Below are positions 27,999 through 37,215 of a stretch of DNA of 48,838 bases, piece by piece; position 1 is the first letter of the stretch; each line of letters opens with the position of its first letter. The stretch lies in NCBI GenBank assembly GCA_011523305.1, contig WTHB01000151.1:1-48838 (forward strand), written 5' to 3'. The notes below the pieces were generated by a model. It had not been told where the DNA came from, ran no database searches, and worked only from the letters and a program-made list of their open reading frames with translations. The position numbers and the translations under genes are program-made. Origin of the DNA: Planctomycetaceae bacterium (GTDB lineage: Bacteria > Planctomycetota > Planctomycetia > Pirellulales > UBA1268).

Positions 27999-30900
27999 GA
28001 TGCCGCTCCTTTCAGGGCCGCCAGTTCCTGTTGAATCAGGGCCTTCATCTGTTCAAACGCCACCCGCAGCGCCTCTCCCCCAAGGGTCGGATGCAGTCTC
28101 GCTTCGATGTCCAACTCGGCTCCCGCCTGCTCCAGCAACCGACGGCGACGGGCAGGGTCCGCCTCCCGTTCAGCCCAGGCTAGCCGACAGCCCGCCAGCC
28201 GCAGGCGGGCCTCGAAGTAGTCGTGTTGCAGATCACGGGCGGACGGATCGCTTCCACCGAAGGCCTGGCCCGAGATCCGGCTGGCCAGACCACCCCAACC
28301 CCAGACAACAGCCGTTCCCGCGGGCACTGTGCTGGTGCGACCAACCGCCGCCTCCCGAAACCGCTGACAGGCCAGGGTCGCGTCCGCCGTTTGGCGGGCA
28401 GACGCCTCGAGGACAGCCGCCGCCTGTCGCTGCACCGCCACCGACCGGGACGCCGTATGATCTGCAAGCACTTGCTCCACCTGTTCAAGTGCCTCATCCC
28501 ATCGCCCCAGCTCAGCCCACACCTCCACCAACTGCTGCCGCAGGGCGGTTTGCTGCCCTCCAGTGGCATCCGCGAGGAGACGCTCTGTGGCTGTGGCTGC
28601 GAGCCTCAGCAGGGTCTGCCGGCGATCCCGGGATACGTACGGCTGCAGAGGACCTGAGGCTGCCCCAAGCTGCCGCAGGGTCACGGACGCCCAGGCGGTC
28701 ACCGACCGTGGACCTGGCAGACGAACCGCCGCCGTCAGCAGGGCCTCAAGGAGATCAAGTCGAGTCGGATCGGGCCCCGAGGCGTCGCCGCTGGTCTGTT
28801 CAGGCAGGCCCTGTTTTAGTTCTTTGACCAGCCTCTGCCCGAGCATGGCGACGGTACTGGCCAGGCGAATGGCAGCGGCCCGATCACTCGCCAGACGATC
28901 GACCAGCGTGGCAAGCGCTGCGACGGCGAGATCATTCCTGCCACCAGCCGTGAAGCCTTGCAAGCAGGTGGTCAGCCCACGCTCACGGAGCGGCTCCGGT
29001 ACCGGCGAGGACGGATCCTTCAGCACTGTCCACGGCCCCCACACGGGCTGCGTCAACAGTTCATCAAGCCGTGAACCAGGAGTCCCACCAGATTCCAAGA
29101 GCAGCCTACAACGGGCCACAGCTGCTGCCACGGCCACCGGCAGTGTGTCGGCCGGGACTGCCGCTTTCATTACGATCAGCCCCAGCCCTTCGTCCAGCTT
29201 GTCTGCCGCCCGTACCCGCCACTGGCCGCCGGCTTCCGCCGAACGCTCTGCAAGCTGCCAGAGGGCCAGGCCGCCCCGCAGCAGCACCATGGCTCGGGCC
29301 GGAACCCGCTCATCCACGCCAGCAAGCACCGCATCTATCGCCTCACCATCACCGGCTGCAGCAGCGACCTCGATGGCGAGCATCGCCGCTGTTGCCGACT
29401 CAGCATCGGTCGGCCACCGCCGCATGATCGCTTCAGCCAGACCGGCCAAATGCCCGACAGCCTCCGCGCCCCAGGCTGCCGTTGGCTGTTGCCGCAAGGC
29501 CTGCCAGCTCGCCAACGCGATCGTCGCCGCCTTGCGGGTGATCGGCTCATGCGGTGCCGTTGCCAGTAAATACTCACCGATGACAGCAGCCTCGTGGTAC
29601 CGCTGGCCCTCATAGAACAGCGATGCCAGTTGGTATCGCAGCTGGTGCACCTGCCGCTGCCGATCAGCCGCCTCCTCTGCAGGACCGCTCTCGCTTGCTG
29701 CAACCGCTACCCGTACAAGGCCAATCGCCTCCTCACGCCGGCTGGGCGTCGGCTGGGCCCGCACGCGGGCCAGCGCCGCCTGCACCCGCTCAACGGCCGC
29801 TTCAAACGATTGTCCCAGACGCTCTGCGGCTGCCGCGCCACGATGATCAAGACGTGCCAGCAGCTCGCGGGCAGCAGCGGCATGGTCGCGGCCGGCCTGG
29901 GCAACATCGCTGGCCAACCGGCGGATGTCCTCCTGCAGGCGGGCCCGTTCACGTCGCTCGAGGTCCGTGTCGGCGGCAGCCCGGCGGGCGAGCAGCTCCG
30001 CCGCCCGAACCTTGGCTGTGAGGGCATCCGCGTCAAGTTCATCGGGAGGCCCCAGCCGCAGCAACCGCTGACGCAGGCGTTCACCAAACCCAGCATCATC
30101 GGCTAGGCCGGGCGTCACCAACCAGGCGTCGAGCATGGCCGCAACCGCGCGGACCTGGAGCCGCTCAATGAGCGGCTCGGTGGCGGGCAGCTCAGTGACG
30201 GCTTGAAGCAGCGCGAGCCCACGGGTGGACTCGCCCAGTTCCAACAAGGTGCGGCCCTCCTCAATCTGGGCCCAGAGACCAGCCGCCCGGGCCTGCTGCT
30301 GCTGACCTATTTCGTGATAGCGGGTCACTGCTTTCGCCAAAGCCTCCCGCCATGCGGGCGACTGCTGCGGAAAGCACCGGGCTCGTTCCGCACAGGCCTC
30401 GGCGGCGAGCAAGAGCACCTGCAAGGCCCGTCCCCGCACCTGCTCCCGTTGCTCTTCAAGCCGATCTCGGACTCTCCGTTCAGCCAGGCGAACCACTCGG
30501 CGTTGCCGATAGCCAGCGAGTTCCTGCTCGATCTGCTGCTGCACCTCGGCAAACGCCTGCTTTGCCGTGATGGCGGCGGACGGCCCGATCAACGCGACCC
30601 CCGCCTGCCTGAACAGGTCTGCGGCCTCACCCCCGCCGGACTCAGCGGCAGCGAGCCGAGCCAACCGACCCTGCTCACGCAACAGCACCCCACGTTGGAG
30701 CGCCGCCTCGGCAGTGAGGCTGGCGTCGGCCTGTCCCGCGAGTAGCCCCTCGATCTCGCCCCGGGCAGCCGCATAGACCTGCTGCCGCTTGTCAAGATCC
30801 GGGTCGTGGCGAATCAGTGCAATCTGCTCGGCCGCGCGGCGAAGCGGCAGCGACTCTCGAAACGCCACTGACAGGTTCGGCTCATTCGTGAGGCGGTCGA

Positions 30901-31093
30901 GCACGAGGATCGCGGTGTCGTGATATCCCCGCTCGGCAAGCGCCTCAAGCAGTCGCCGAGAAGCCTGCTCCGGCACGCTTTCGGGCCGCTCGACGTCTGC
31001 CGCCACAAGTGGGCGGCCACCGAGCACGAGCAGGGCGAGCAGCCCAGCCCAGGCAGCGTTCCCGACGCGTCGCTGGCAGCTGAGCAGTGCCAT
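27995..31093 (-). CDS. Large secreted helical-repeat (TPR-like solenoid) protein
   Basis: Product of 1032 aa from the ATG at 31093, with an N-terminal signal sequence (AAWAGLLALLVLGGRPLVAA). The rest is almost all Ala/Leu/Arg-rich amphipathic helices with degenerate TPR-like pairs (AERGYHDTAILVLDRLTNEP; LAELGESTRGLALLQAV-type repeats; VWAELGRWDEALEQVEQVLADH). It looks like a long alpha-solenoid in the periplasm. I recognise no enzyme domain. It is translationally coupled to the 374-aa TPR protein and heads the cluster that continues with ExbB and two ExbD genes. It may be the scaffold or the driven component of that machine. Confidence 0.8.
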   Translation of the reverse strand: MALLSCQRRVGNAAWAGLLALLVLGGRPLVAADVERPESVPEQASRRLLEALAERGYHDTAILVLDRLTNEPNLSVAFRESLPLRRAAEQIALIRHDPDLDKRQQVYAAARGEIEGLLAGQADASLTAEAALQRGVLLREQGRLARLAAAESGGGEAADLFRQAGVALIGPSAAITAKQAFAEVQQQIEQELAGYRQRRVVRLAERRVRDRLEEQREQVRGRALQVLLLAAEACAERARCFPQQSPAWREALAKAVTRYHEIGQQQQARAAGLWAQIEEGRTLLELGESTRGLALLQAVTELPATEPLIERLQVRAVAAMLDAWLVTPGLADDAGFGERLRQRLLRLGPPDELDADALTAKVRAAELLARRAAADTDLERRERARLQEDIRRLASDVAQAGRDHAAAARELLARLDHRGAAAAERLGQSFEAAVERVQAALARVRAQPTPSRREEAIGLVRVAVAASESGPAEEAADRQRQVHQLRYQLASLFYEGQRYHEAAVIGEYLLATAPHEPITRKAATIALASWQALRQQPTAAWGAEAVGHLAGLAEAIMRRWPTDAESATAAMLAIEVAAAAGDGEAIDAVLAGVDERVPARAMVLLRGGLALWQLAERSAEAGGQWRVRAADKLDEGLGLIVMKAAVPADTLPVAVAAAVARCRLLLESGGTPGSRLDELLTQPVWGPWTVLKDPSSPVPEPLRERGLTTCLQGFTAGGRNDLAVAALATLVDRLASDRAAAIRLASTVAMLGQRLVKELKQGLPEQTSGDASGPDPTRLDLLEALLTAAVRLPGPRSVTAWASVTLRQLGAASGPLQPYVSRDRRQTLLRLAATATERLLADATGGQQTALRQQLVEVWAELGRWDEALEQVEQVLADHTASRSVAVQRQAAAVLEASARQTADATLACQRFREAAVGRTSTVPAGTAVVWGWGGLASRISGQAFGGSDPSARDLQHDYFEARLRLAGCRLAWAEREADPARRRRLLEQAGAELDIEARLHPTLGGEALRVAFEQMKALIQQELAALKGAAS

Positions 31094-31162
31094 CGCTTCA
31101 CCTGGTAGGGAACACGCCTCTGCGTTCCAATGATCCCCCGGGCAGTCGCGGAAACCGCCCCC

Positions 31163-32803
31163 TTAGCCGCGTGCGGACGAACCGGCCAGCCAGTAAGGCA
31201 ACTGGCCTGCCGCCGGCAGGCTGCAGACTCGAGCCGAACAGACTCCTGTACAGGCCCGTACCTTGGCAAGTGCTTCAGCGGATGGCTCTTGATCAAGACT
31301 GAGCACACCGATCGCATCTCCCCCCGGCGCCGACCGTCCAACCGTCATCTGGGCGATGTTCACACCGCTGCCACCGAAGGCTGTCCCCACGTTTCCGATG
31401 ATCCCAGGAACGTCCTGATGCGTGAACACGAGCAGCGTCCCATCGAGGTAGGCCTCCAGCCGATGGCCTTCCAGCTGAACGAGCCGAGGCATCGAGCGGC
31501 CAAAGAGTGTGCCGGCAGCCCGGTGCACCTGATCACCGGCAACCAGATCAACAGCCACCACAGAACTAAAGGCGCCCGGATCGGTGCGGCTCTGCTCAAC
31601 CAATTCAATGCCCCGCTCCCGCAGCAGCATCTCGGCATTGATGATATTGACATCCTCGAGCGCCGTCTCGAGCAGGCCCGCGGCAAAAGCCGCCGTCACC
31701 AGCCGCGTATTCCGCGACGCAATCTCACCTCGATAGGCAATCGATACCGACTTCGGCGGATGATCATCGAGCTGCGACAGGAGCACGCCGAGCCGCCAGC
31801 CCAAGTCGAGGAAGCCGCGTACTCCTTCGAGCGCCGCCGGGTCGATCGGGCTGGAGTTGACCGAATGCCGCACCGTACCCGTCCGCAGAAAGTCTGTCAG
31901 CAGGCCAACCCCCTCGATCGCAACCTGCGACTGCGCCTCTTCCGTGCTGGCGCCCAAGTGGGGCGTGACCAACACACCAGGCATGTCGAACAAGGGGCTC
32001 TCAGTGCAGGGTTCGTCTTCAAAGACGTCGAGCGCGACGCCGGCAATCACACCATTGGAAAGCCCCTCAACCAGCGCAGCCTCGTCATAGATGCCGCCCC
32101 GGGCGCAGTTGATCAGCCGGGCCCCCGGCTTGAGGATCGCCAGTTCTTCCTTGCCGATCAGGTGCCGGGTGTCTGCCGTCAGCGGCGTATGGACGGTGAG
32201 GTAGTCCACCTCGGGCAACATATCTCCCACACTTCCAACCAGTTCGACGCCAAGCTCTCCCGCTCGTTCGGCGGCCAGAAACGGGTCAAAGCAGACCACC
32301 CGCATGTCAAAGGCCCGGGCCCGCTGGGCCACGGCCTGCCCGATTCGCCCCATCCCGACGATGCCAAGGGTCTTGCCCGCGAGCTGCACCCCCATGAACT
32401 TGCCCCGTTCCCAGCGATGCGACCGCATGCTGGCGTCTGCCGCGGCAATGTTCCGCGACAGGGCCAGCAGGAGAGCGAAGGCATGCTCGGCCGTGCTGAC
32501 CGTGTTGCCCGCGGGCGTGTTCATCACCACGATGCCCTGCCGTGTCGCAGCCTGTTTGTCGATGTTGTCGGTGCCGACCCCGGCCCGCACGATTGCCCGC
32601 AATCGTTGGTTGCCCGCTAATGCCTCGGCGGTGATCTTCACCCCGCTCCGGCAGATCGCCCCGTCATGGCGAGCCAGTGCCTCCCGCAGGTCGTCACCAG
32701 CCAGTCCCGTCTGGACCTCGTAGGTAATTCCAGAGTCGGCTGCCGCATCAAGGAGGGCAAGGCCGTCAGAACTGAGTTTGTCGAGCACAATGATCGAAGG
32801 CAT
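31163..32803 (-). CDS. serA: D-3-phosphoglycerate dehydrogenase
   Basis: Product of 546 aa, the long form of the enzyme. It catalyses the first step of serine synthesis, oxidising 3-phosphoglycerate with NAD. The ATG at 32803 (MPSIIVLDKLS) gives the usual N-terminus; ATG at 32812 is also possible and neither has a clear ribosome-binding site. Visible are the NAD-binding GKTLGIVGMGRIGQAVAQRA, the catalytic Arg in INCARGGIYDEAAL, Glu in DVFEDEP, and His in VTPHLGASTEEAQ. An intervening regulatory domain and a C-terminal ACT domain follow (LLVFTHQDVPGIIGNVGTAFG), which usually allow feedback by serine. It follows serC by 134 bp on the same strand. Confidence 0.96.
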   Translation of the reverse strand: MPSIIVLDKLSSDGLALLDAAADSGITYEVQTGLAGDDLREALARHDGAICRSGVKITAEALAGNQRLRAIVRAGVGTDNIDKQAATRQGIVVMNTPAGNTVSTAEHAFALLLALSRNIAAADASMRSHRWERGKFMGVQLAGKTLGIVGMGRIGQAVAQRARAFDMRVVCFDPFLAAERAGELGVELVGSVGDMLPEVDYLTVHTPLTADTRHLIGKEELAILKPGARLINCARGGIYDEAALVEGLSNGVIAGVALDVFEDEPCTESPLFDMPGVLVTPHLGASTEEAQSQVAIEGVGLLTDFLRTGTVRHSVNSSPIDPAALEGVRGFLDLGWRLGVLLSQLDDHPPKSVSIAYRGEIASRNTRLVTAAFAAGLLETALEDVNIINAEMLLRERGIELVEQSRTDPGAFSSVVAVDLVAGDQVHRAAGTLFGRSMPRLVQLEGHRLEAYLDGTLLVFTHQDVPGIIGNVGTAFGGSGVNIAQMTVGRSAPGGDAIGVLSLDQEPSAEALAKVRACTGVCSARVCSLPAAGQLPYWLAGSSARG

Positions 32804-32937
32804 GGTCTGCATGCAGCGGCTCGTGCCGCTGTTCCAAAGGATTCTCATTCGTGAGTGAGTGGTTGCCGAGGGAAGCGGCGGATGACGCCATCGATTCGCC
32901 GCCAGCCCCCTCGCCGTGGCCGACAGCGGAGCGTGGG

Positions 32938-34041
32938 CTAACCCCGAGCATTCCGAAAGTCGTTCATGAACTCCCGCAGGGCCTGCACGCCCTCCACTGG
33001 CATGGCATTGTAGACGCTGGCGCGAATTCCCCCCACCGATCGGTGGCCCTTCAAATCAGAAAGGCCCTGGGTGGCAGCCTCGGCGATGAACGCCTGATCG
33101 AGTTCGGGGCTGGGCAGCCGGAAGGTGACATTCATTGCTGATCGACACTGCGGCTGGGCATGCCCCTGATAAAACCCATCAGAAGCATCGAGCGTTTCGT
33201 AGAGAAGGGCAGCCTTGGCAGCACTCTGACGGGCGACAGCCTCAAGCCCACCCACCTCACGGAGCAGCCAGTCGCACACGAGCCCCAGAACATACACCGC
33301 GAACACCGGCGGCGTATTCGGCCGGGATCCCTTGGAGACAAAGGTGCGATAGTCAAGCATCGCAGGCAGGCTGTCTGGTGACCGCTCGAGCAGATCCTTG
33401 CGGATCACGACCACTGTCACCCCGGCGATCCCGGCATTTTTCTGAGCACAGGCATAGAGCAGGCCGTACCGCGAGATGTCGACTGGTGTCGACAGAAAAT
33501 CGCTCGAGGAGTCGCAGACCAGCGGAGCCTGGCCGACGTCTGGCAACCTCGGCCACTGAACGCCCTGAATGGTCTCGTTGCTGGTGATGTGGACGTAGGC
33601 TGGGTTATCTGAAAGGGCGATTTCATCCGCATTCGGCAGCCGATCGTAGTTGGTCGCGCCGCCGTCCCAGGCAACATGAGCCGCCCCCACTCGCTGGGCT
33701 TCCTTCAGTCCACCTTTTCCCCAGGTGCCGGTCAGGATGTAATTGCCGGCCCCAGGCTGCCCGGGCAACAGGTTCATCGGCACCATCGAGAACTGCAAGC
33801 TTGCCCCACCCTGCAGCAGCACAATCTCATGGTCAGCGCCAACGCCGAGAAGTGCCTTCAGATCAGCAAGCGTTCGCTCAAGAATCGCATCGAACGCGGG
33901 GCTGCGGTGACTGATTTCAAGAACTGACATGCCCACGCCGGGCAGGCTCAGCAGTTCTTCACGCGCCCGCTCGAGCACCGCTACAGGCAGCACGGCTGGA
34001 CCCGCGGAGAAATTAAAGACCCTGTCAGCCACCGTCGCCAT
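32938..34041 (-). CDS. serC: Phosphoserine aminotransferase
   Basis: Product of 367 aa. The ATG at 34041 has a near-perfect GGAGG site upstream. It transfers an amino group from glutamate to 3-phosphohydroxypyruvate, the second step of serine synthesis, using PLP. FNFSAGPAVLPVAVLERAREELL is the typical start; LLQGGASLQFSMVPMNLL and YACAQKNAGIAGVTVVVIRKDLL, containing the PLP lysine, are diagnostic. The C-terminal NVTFRLPSPELDQAFIAEA and GHRSVGGIRASVYNAMP confirm the family. Together with serA downstream it gives two of three serine-pathway steps; the phosphatase serB is not in the window. Confidence 0.97.
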   Translation of the reverse strand: MATVADRVFNFSAGPAVLPVAVLERAREELLSLPGVGMSVLEISHRSPAFDAILERTLADLKALLGVGADHEIVLLQGGASLQFSMVPMNLLPGQPGAGNYILTGTWGKGGLKEAQRVGAAHVAWDGGATNYDRLPNADEIALSDNPAYVHITSNETIQGVQWPRLPDVGQAPLVCDSSSDFLSTPVDISRYGLLYACAQKNAGIAGVTVVVIRKDLLERSPDSLPAMLDYRTFVSKGSRPNTPPVFAVYVLGLVCDWLLREVGGLEAVARQSAAKAALLYETLDASDGFYQGHAQPQCRSAMNVTFRLPSPELDQAFIAEAATQGLSDLKGHRSVGGIRASVYNAMPVEGVQALREFMNDFRNARG

Positions 34042-34168
34042 GTACTCCTCCGTTGAGGTCCGAAACCGACTCGCCTGCACCGGCGCCCGCGTCGTCAAGC
34101 CCATTCTCGCCCTGCCACATGCAGAGACGCGACGTTTTCCCACCGATCCGCGGACACGTTCCCGTCAG

Positions 34169-34190
34169 CCGGCGGGCAGAGCCCCGCCGG
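34169..34190. terminator. GC-rich 8-bp-stem hairpin upstream of serC
   Basis: CCGGCGGG and CCCGCCGG form a perfect 8-bp stem with a 6-nt loop. It lies in the 219-bp gap between the TPR lipoprotein gene and serC on the minus strand. No U-tract follows; it may end the lipoprotein transcript or lie in the serC leader. Confidence 0.35.
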
Positions 34191-34260
34191 TGAGCAAGGA
34201 ACCTGTGAGGATACGGCTATGCAGGGAGCAGGGTCAACGGGCGGCCGTTTCCTCCCGCAT

Positions 34261-35007
34261 TCAACGCGGTGCGTATGCCGCACCGGTTCCCGCCGGCCTG
34301 GTGGCGAGCACCGTTGCACCACCCCCACCAGAAAGGGTCGTCACTTTTGCAGCCACCGTCGGCTGGTTCCGGTCGATTTCCAGTGCCCTTTCGTAGTTGG
34401 CAAGCGCCAGCTGTGCATCTCCGGTCGATTCCCGAATCTGCCCGAGCGCGACGAGGGCCCGCGGGTTCTCGGGATCGAGCGCCACTGCCTCAACCAGATA
34501 GTTTTCTGCGTCGAGGCGGTCCCCCTGTTCCTGGCAGATGCGAGCGAGTTCGATGCGGGGCTCCGGATTCTCGGGCTCCCGGGCTGCCCACTGCTGCAAC
34601 TGCCCGATCGCCTCCGCCGGGCGTTCGGTCTCGATCAGCAACACCGCCAGCCCCCGCTGACAGGCGGGATGGTTGGGGCTCCGGGCCAGACAGAGGTGGT
34701 AATACTGCTCTGCTGTTTCCAGATCACCGGGGCGGCCAAAGAGTTTGGCCTGCTGATGATAGGTCGCTCCGAGATTGTAGAAGCAGTCAGGATTCCCTGG
34801 CTGCGCAGCGAGTGCTCGCTGAAACGAATTGACCGCGCCGAGGTAGTTCCCCTGCTGGTACAGCCGCACCCCTTCACTGGAGTCGGAGCCGGTCAGGCGG
34901 CCACAGCCTGCGAACACCACGGGCAGACACACCACCAGCAGTCGCCAGTTCGGCCAAGACGATTTGAGGGAAAAGATCGAAGCTCGCACCACGGGTGACT
35001 CCACCAC
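34261..35007 (-). CDS. TPR-repeat lipoprotein
   Basis: Product of 248 aa from a GTG at 35007; a stop lies two codons upstream, so the start must be here or at one of the following GTG codons. The N-terminal hydrophobic stretch ends in a lipobox-like sequence (LPVVFAGCGRL), predicting lipid attachment at the cysteine. About five TPR units follow: LYQQGNYLGAVNSFQRALAAQPGN, LGATYHQQAKLF, GDLETAEQYYHLCLARSPNH, LIETERPAEAIGQLQQWAA and LGQIRESTGDAQLALANYERALEIDRN. It is probably an outer- or inner-membrane-anchored protein-interaction module. Gene neighbours (serC, a 69-aa protein) do not suggest a specific pathway. Confidence 0.85.
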   Translation of the reverse strand: MVESPVVRASIFSLKSSWPNWRLLVVCLPVVFAGCGRLTGSDSSEGVRLYQQGNYLGAVNSFQRALAAQPGNPDCFYNLGATYHQQAKLFGRPGDLETAEQYYHLCLARSPNHPACQRGLAVLLIETERPAEAIGQLQQWAAREPENPEPRIELARICQEQGDRLDAENYLVEAVALDPENPRALVALGQIRESTGDAQLALANYERALEIDRNQPTVAAKVTTLSGGGGATVLATRPAGTGAAYAPR

Positions 35008-35125
35008 CGCTCAAACAGGTTCACCTCCCACGCCGCCAAACGGCAGCCAGCGGGACGACCACCAGACCCTATCGATCTGGCCCAGCAACCAGCAAGATCG
35101 GTTCCGGCCCCAGCTCAGGTCCTCC

Positions 35126-35153
35126 GGGAAAAAGCACGTCAGGGCTTTTTCCC
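35126..35153. terminator. Hairpin with A5/T5 arms after the 69-aa gene
   Basis: GGGAAAAAGC and GCTTTTTCCC form a perfect 10-bp stem around an 8-nt loop. It begins 9 nt beyond the stop codon of the minus-strand 69-aa gene. The T5 run is inside the stem, so on either strand it could act as a terminator of the bidirectional type. Confidence 0.5.
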
Positions 35154-35161
35154 AGGGAGGC

Positions 35162-35371
35162 TTAGGTTGCGGCATCAACCGGCAGCACTCGGACATAGCC
35201 GAGCGACCGGACCACGCCGAGAATTTCGCTGCAGGTCGGAAATCGCCGGCCGCTGGCTTGCTTGTAGTGCTCAAGCGCCTGCATGAACTCGACTTCGGCG
35301 GAATCGTAGTCCCGCTCGCACGTGGCAGGATCGACACAAAGGCGGCGGGAACGGGGCAGGGTGGCAGGCAT
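35162..35371 (-). CDS. 69-aa conserved-looking small protein
   Basis: Product of 69 aa. The ATG at 35371 follows GGAGA by 7 nt; a longer open frame to 35557 lacks a comparable site and its extra sequence looks non-coding. The core reads [47 protein letters not shown], read here in overlapping pieces. It looks like a compact three-helix protein. I recall very similar short hypothetical proteins in other planctomycetes, where RRFPTxxEILxVxxSLGY is the constant part. Function is unknown. It has its own hairpin downstream and is probably monocistronic. Confidence 0.7.
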   Translation of the reverse strand: MPATLPRSRRLCVDPATCERDYDSAEVEFMQALEHYKQASGRRFPTCSEILGVVRSLGYVRVLPVDAAT

Positions 35372-35559
35372 GGGGCTTCTCCGAAAGGCGGTCTGGGGCG
35401 AGGGGCAGACACCCCGTCTCCTCAGGCAAAAGCCTCCGGTAGACCGGGTCGTCACGGAAGTATTACTCACGTAACGAAGCGAAGCGGCGCCGGTCAGCGG
35501 AAAAAACCAGGCCGTTCGGGTCGTACGGCCTGCAACGTTTTCGCAGGCCAGCGGCACCG

Positions 35560-36225
35560 TCAGCGATTCCCGAAGTATTTCCGCAACGCGTCCGCAGCCG
35601 CATCACGGCTCGTCCCACCCAGCTTGGCATCCTTGGGCAACTGGCCCGGTTTCGAACGGGATTTCAAGATTTCCTCGACAGCCCGTCCGTGAGCAGAGAT
35701 GTCTGAGTCATCTTCAGCCTTCGTTCCATCCCCTCCCTTGGCCTTTTCAAGCGACTCGGACGAGATCGCCGTGGTGGCCGCTGCATCCTTGTCCTGTAAT
35801 TCGGCTGTTCCGTGCACAATCGCCGAGTCGTCCGCCGCCTGCAGCGACCGAGTGGTGTCGTGCATCCCCGCTGGCTGATCACCCCCGAGGAGCAGGCGGG
35901 AGATGTCTTCCTCCGTCTCCAGCGGAGGCTCGACCGCCACCGACACCTTCAGTTCGAGCGAGCCAACCCGCACCAGATCACCATCGGCAAGCTGCTGCGG
36001 TTCACTGATCTTGAGCCCATTCACGAACGTCCCATTGCGACTGCGGAGATCTTCCGCCCACAAGGCATCGTCTCGCTTCGTGATCGCACAGTGCCGGCGA
36101 CTGACCTCTTCACTGAGTGGCCGCAGGTCACACTCTTCGGCGCGACCGATCAGCAGTTTGTCCCGTTTCATCGAAATCGCCCGTCCGGCGCGTTTGCCGG
36201 AGGCGATGATTAGTTTGGCGTTCAT
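35560..36225 (-). CDS. FHA-domain protein
   Basis: Product of 221 aa using the ATG at 36225; an ATG three codons upstream at 36234 is also possible. The forkhead-associated domain occupies about residues 1-95 and binds phosphothreonine peptides. Its conserved positions are present: [25 protein letters not shown] (Gly-Arg, and Ser-Arg-Arg-His) and [16 protein letters not shown] (Asn-Gly). The rest is an acidic, Ser/Thr-rich linker and a C-terminal helix ([14 protein letters not shown]), which resembles the tail of many planctomycete FHA proteins. No Ser/Thr kinase is encoded in the window, so its partner is elsewhere. Confidence 0.88.
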   Translation of the reverse strand: MNAKLIIASGKRAGRAISMKRDKLLIGRAEECDLRPLSEEVSRRHCAITKRDDALWAEDLRSRNGTFVNGLKISEPQQLADGDLVRVGSLELKVSVAVEPPLETEEDISRLLLGGDQPAGMHDTTRSLQAADDSAIVHGTAELQDKDAAATTAISSESLEKAKGGDGTKAEDDSDISAHGRAVEEILKSRSKPGQLPKDAKLGGTSRDAAADALRKYFGNR

Positions 36226-36426
36226 ACACCCCATCTCGAACCATACTGTTCACCTGAACTCCCCCTGGTCGCCACTGATGAACCGGGACAAAAAAAGAAG
36301 AACCCAGCATCGACCAGTAGACGAACGCTAGCACGATCACCGTCGCGAGTCCAGCCGGAACACGACCACTCCCTTAGGTGAGGGGTGACGCCGACCTGTT
36401 GTTCTGCCGCGGTACAACCGGAGGTT

Positions 36427-37215
36427 TTACCGGCGATTGAGCCATGCACTGCTGGCATAGCGGGCGGCTCGCGGGGCCAGGTCGACGGCATGCGATTTCC
36501 ATGAAGACCCGGCATTCTCAACCAGCCCGCCGCCGAGTCGGTCCGCAAGTCGCTCCAGCCACTGATCGATAACAGCCGCTGTGCCGACGTCTCGATCACC
36601 AGCCAGATCCTCAATGCCCGGATGGCTCCCCGCGCCCGTCATCTCGGGATGCCGCCGGAGCAAAAGGCTACCGTGCTGCAACACGACACCCGCCAGCCGT
36701 CGCTGAGCACTGCCGAGCACCTTGTCGTCACCGGCAGCATCACTCGCACGTTCAATCACCACATCGCCAAACGACCGGCGATTGAAGCAGAAGAATTCCT
36801 CTGCGGCCTGCGTCGACACCGGGGTCGCGAGGCGGGCGGCAAGCCCTCGCTCCCTCAGGACCTCGACCAGGGCCGAATGAACCGCCGCATAAAGATCTTC
36901 CGCCCGGCGACCCCAGGGATGGCCCGTTGGCACAGCGAGTCCATACGTGAGGTCCGTCCCATGCACCAGCGTGCCGCCCCCACTCGATCGCCGCACCACC
37001 GGCCAACCAGCCACCTGCGGGACATCACCAAGGGTGGCGGCCTGCTGGAAACTACCGAGTGAAAGCGTTGCCGGCTGCCAGCCATACAGCCGCATCAGCA
37101 CCCGCCCCGTCTGCTCCGCAAACTGAGCCAACCCCTCATCAGCAGCCATATTCCAACTGCCTTCCCCCGGCGGATCACGCCAGAGCGTCAGGCCACAGGC
37201 ACCGCCCCCGGTCAA
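36427..37215 (-). CDS. Lipoyl/octanoyl transferase (LipM/LplA family)
   Basis: Product of 262 aa from a TTG at 37215 that overlaps the gcvH stop, implying coupling. It belongs to the biotin/lipoate ligase fold: WNMAADEGLAQF, VVRRSSGGGTLVHGTDLTYGLAV and KVLGSAQRRLAGVVLQHGSLLL, with Lys165 as the conserved lysine. A cysteine at position 143 in FFCFNRRSFGDVVI aligns with my recollection of the acyl-carrying cysteine of LipM-type octanoyltransferases, which favours acyl transfer from ACP over ATP-dependent ligation. Position directly behind gcvH suggests the H protein is the acceptor. The family is strong; the exact reaction is inferred. Confidence 0.82.
   Translation of the reverse strand: MTGGGACGLTLWRDPPGEGSWNMAADEGLAQFAEQTGRVLMRLYGWQPATLSLGSFQQAATLGDVPQVAGWPVVRRSSGGGTLVHGTDLTYGLAVPTGHPWGRRAEDLYAAVHSALVEVLRERGLAARLATPVSTQAAEEFFCFNRRSFGDVVIERASDAAGDDKVLGSAQRRLAGVVLQHGSLLLRRHPEMTGAGSHPGIEDLAGDRDVGTAAVIDQWLERLADRLGGGLVENAGSSWKSHAVDLAPRAARYASSAWLNRR

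Noticed and set aside
31130-32620. 496-aa open frame on the plus strand
   Set aside because: It is a shadow of serA; the translated sequence is low in hydrophobic core residues and rich in His/Arg/Gln.
35011-35412. 133-aa minus-strand frame overlapping the 69-aa gene
   Set aside because: The other frame has the better ribosome-binding site and a conserved-looking core; this one is rich in Pro/Ser/Trp and has no pattern.
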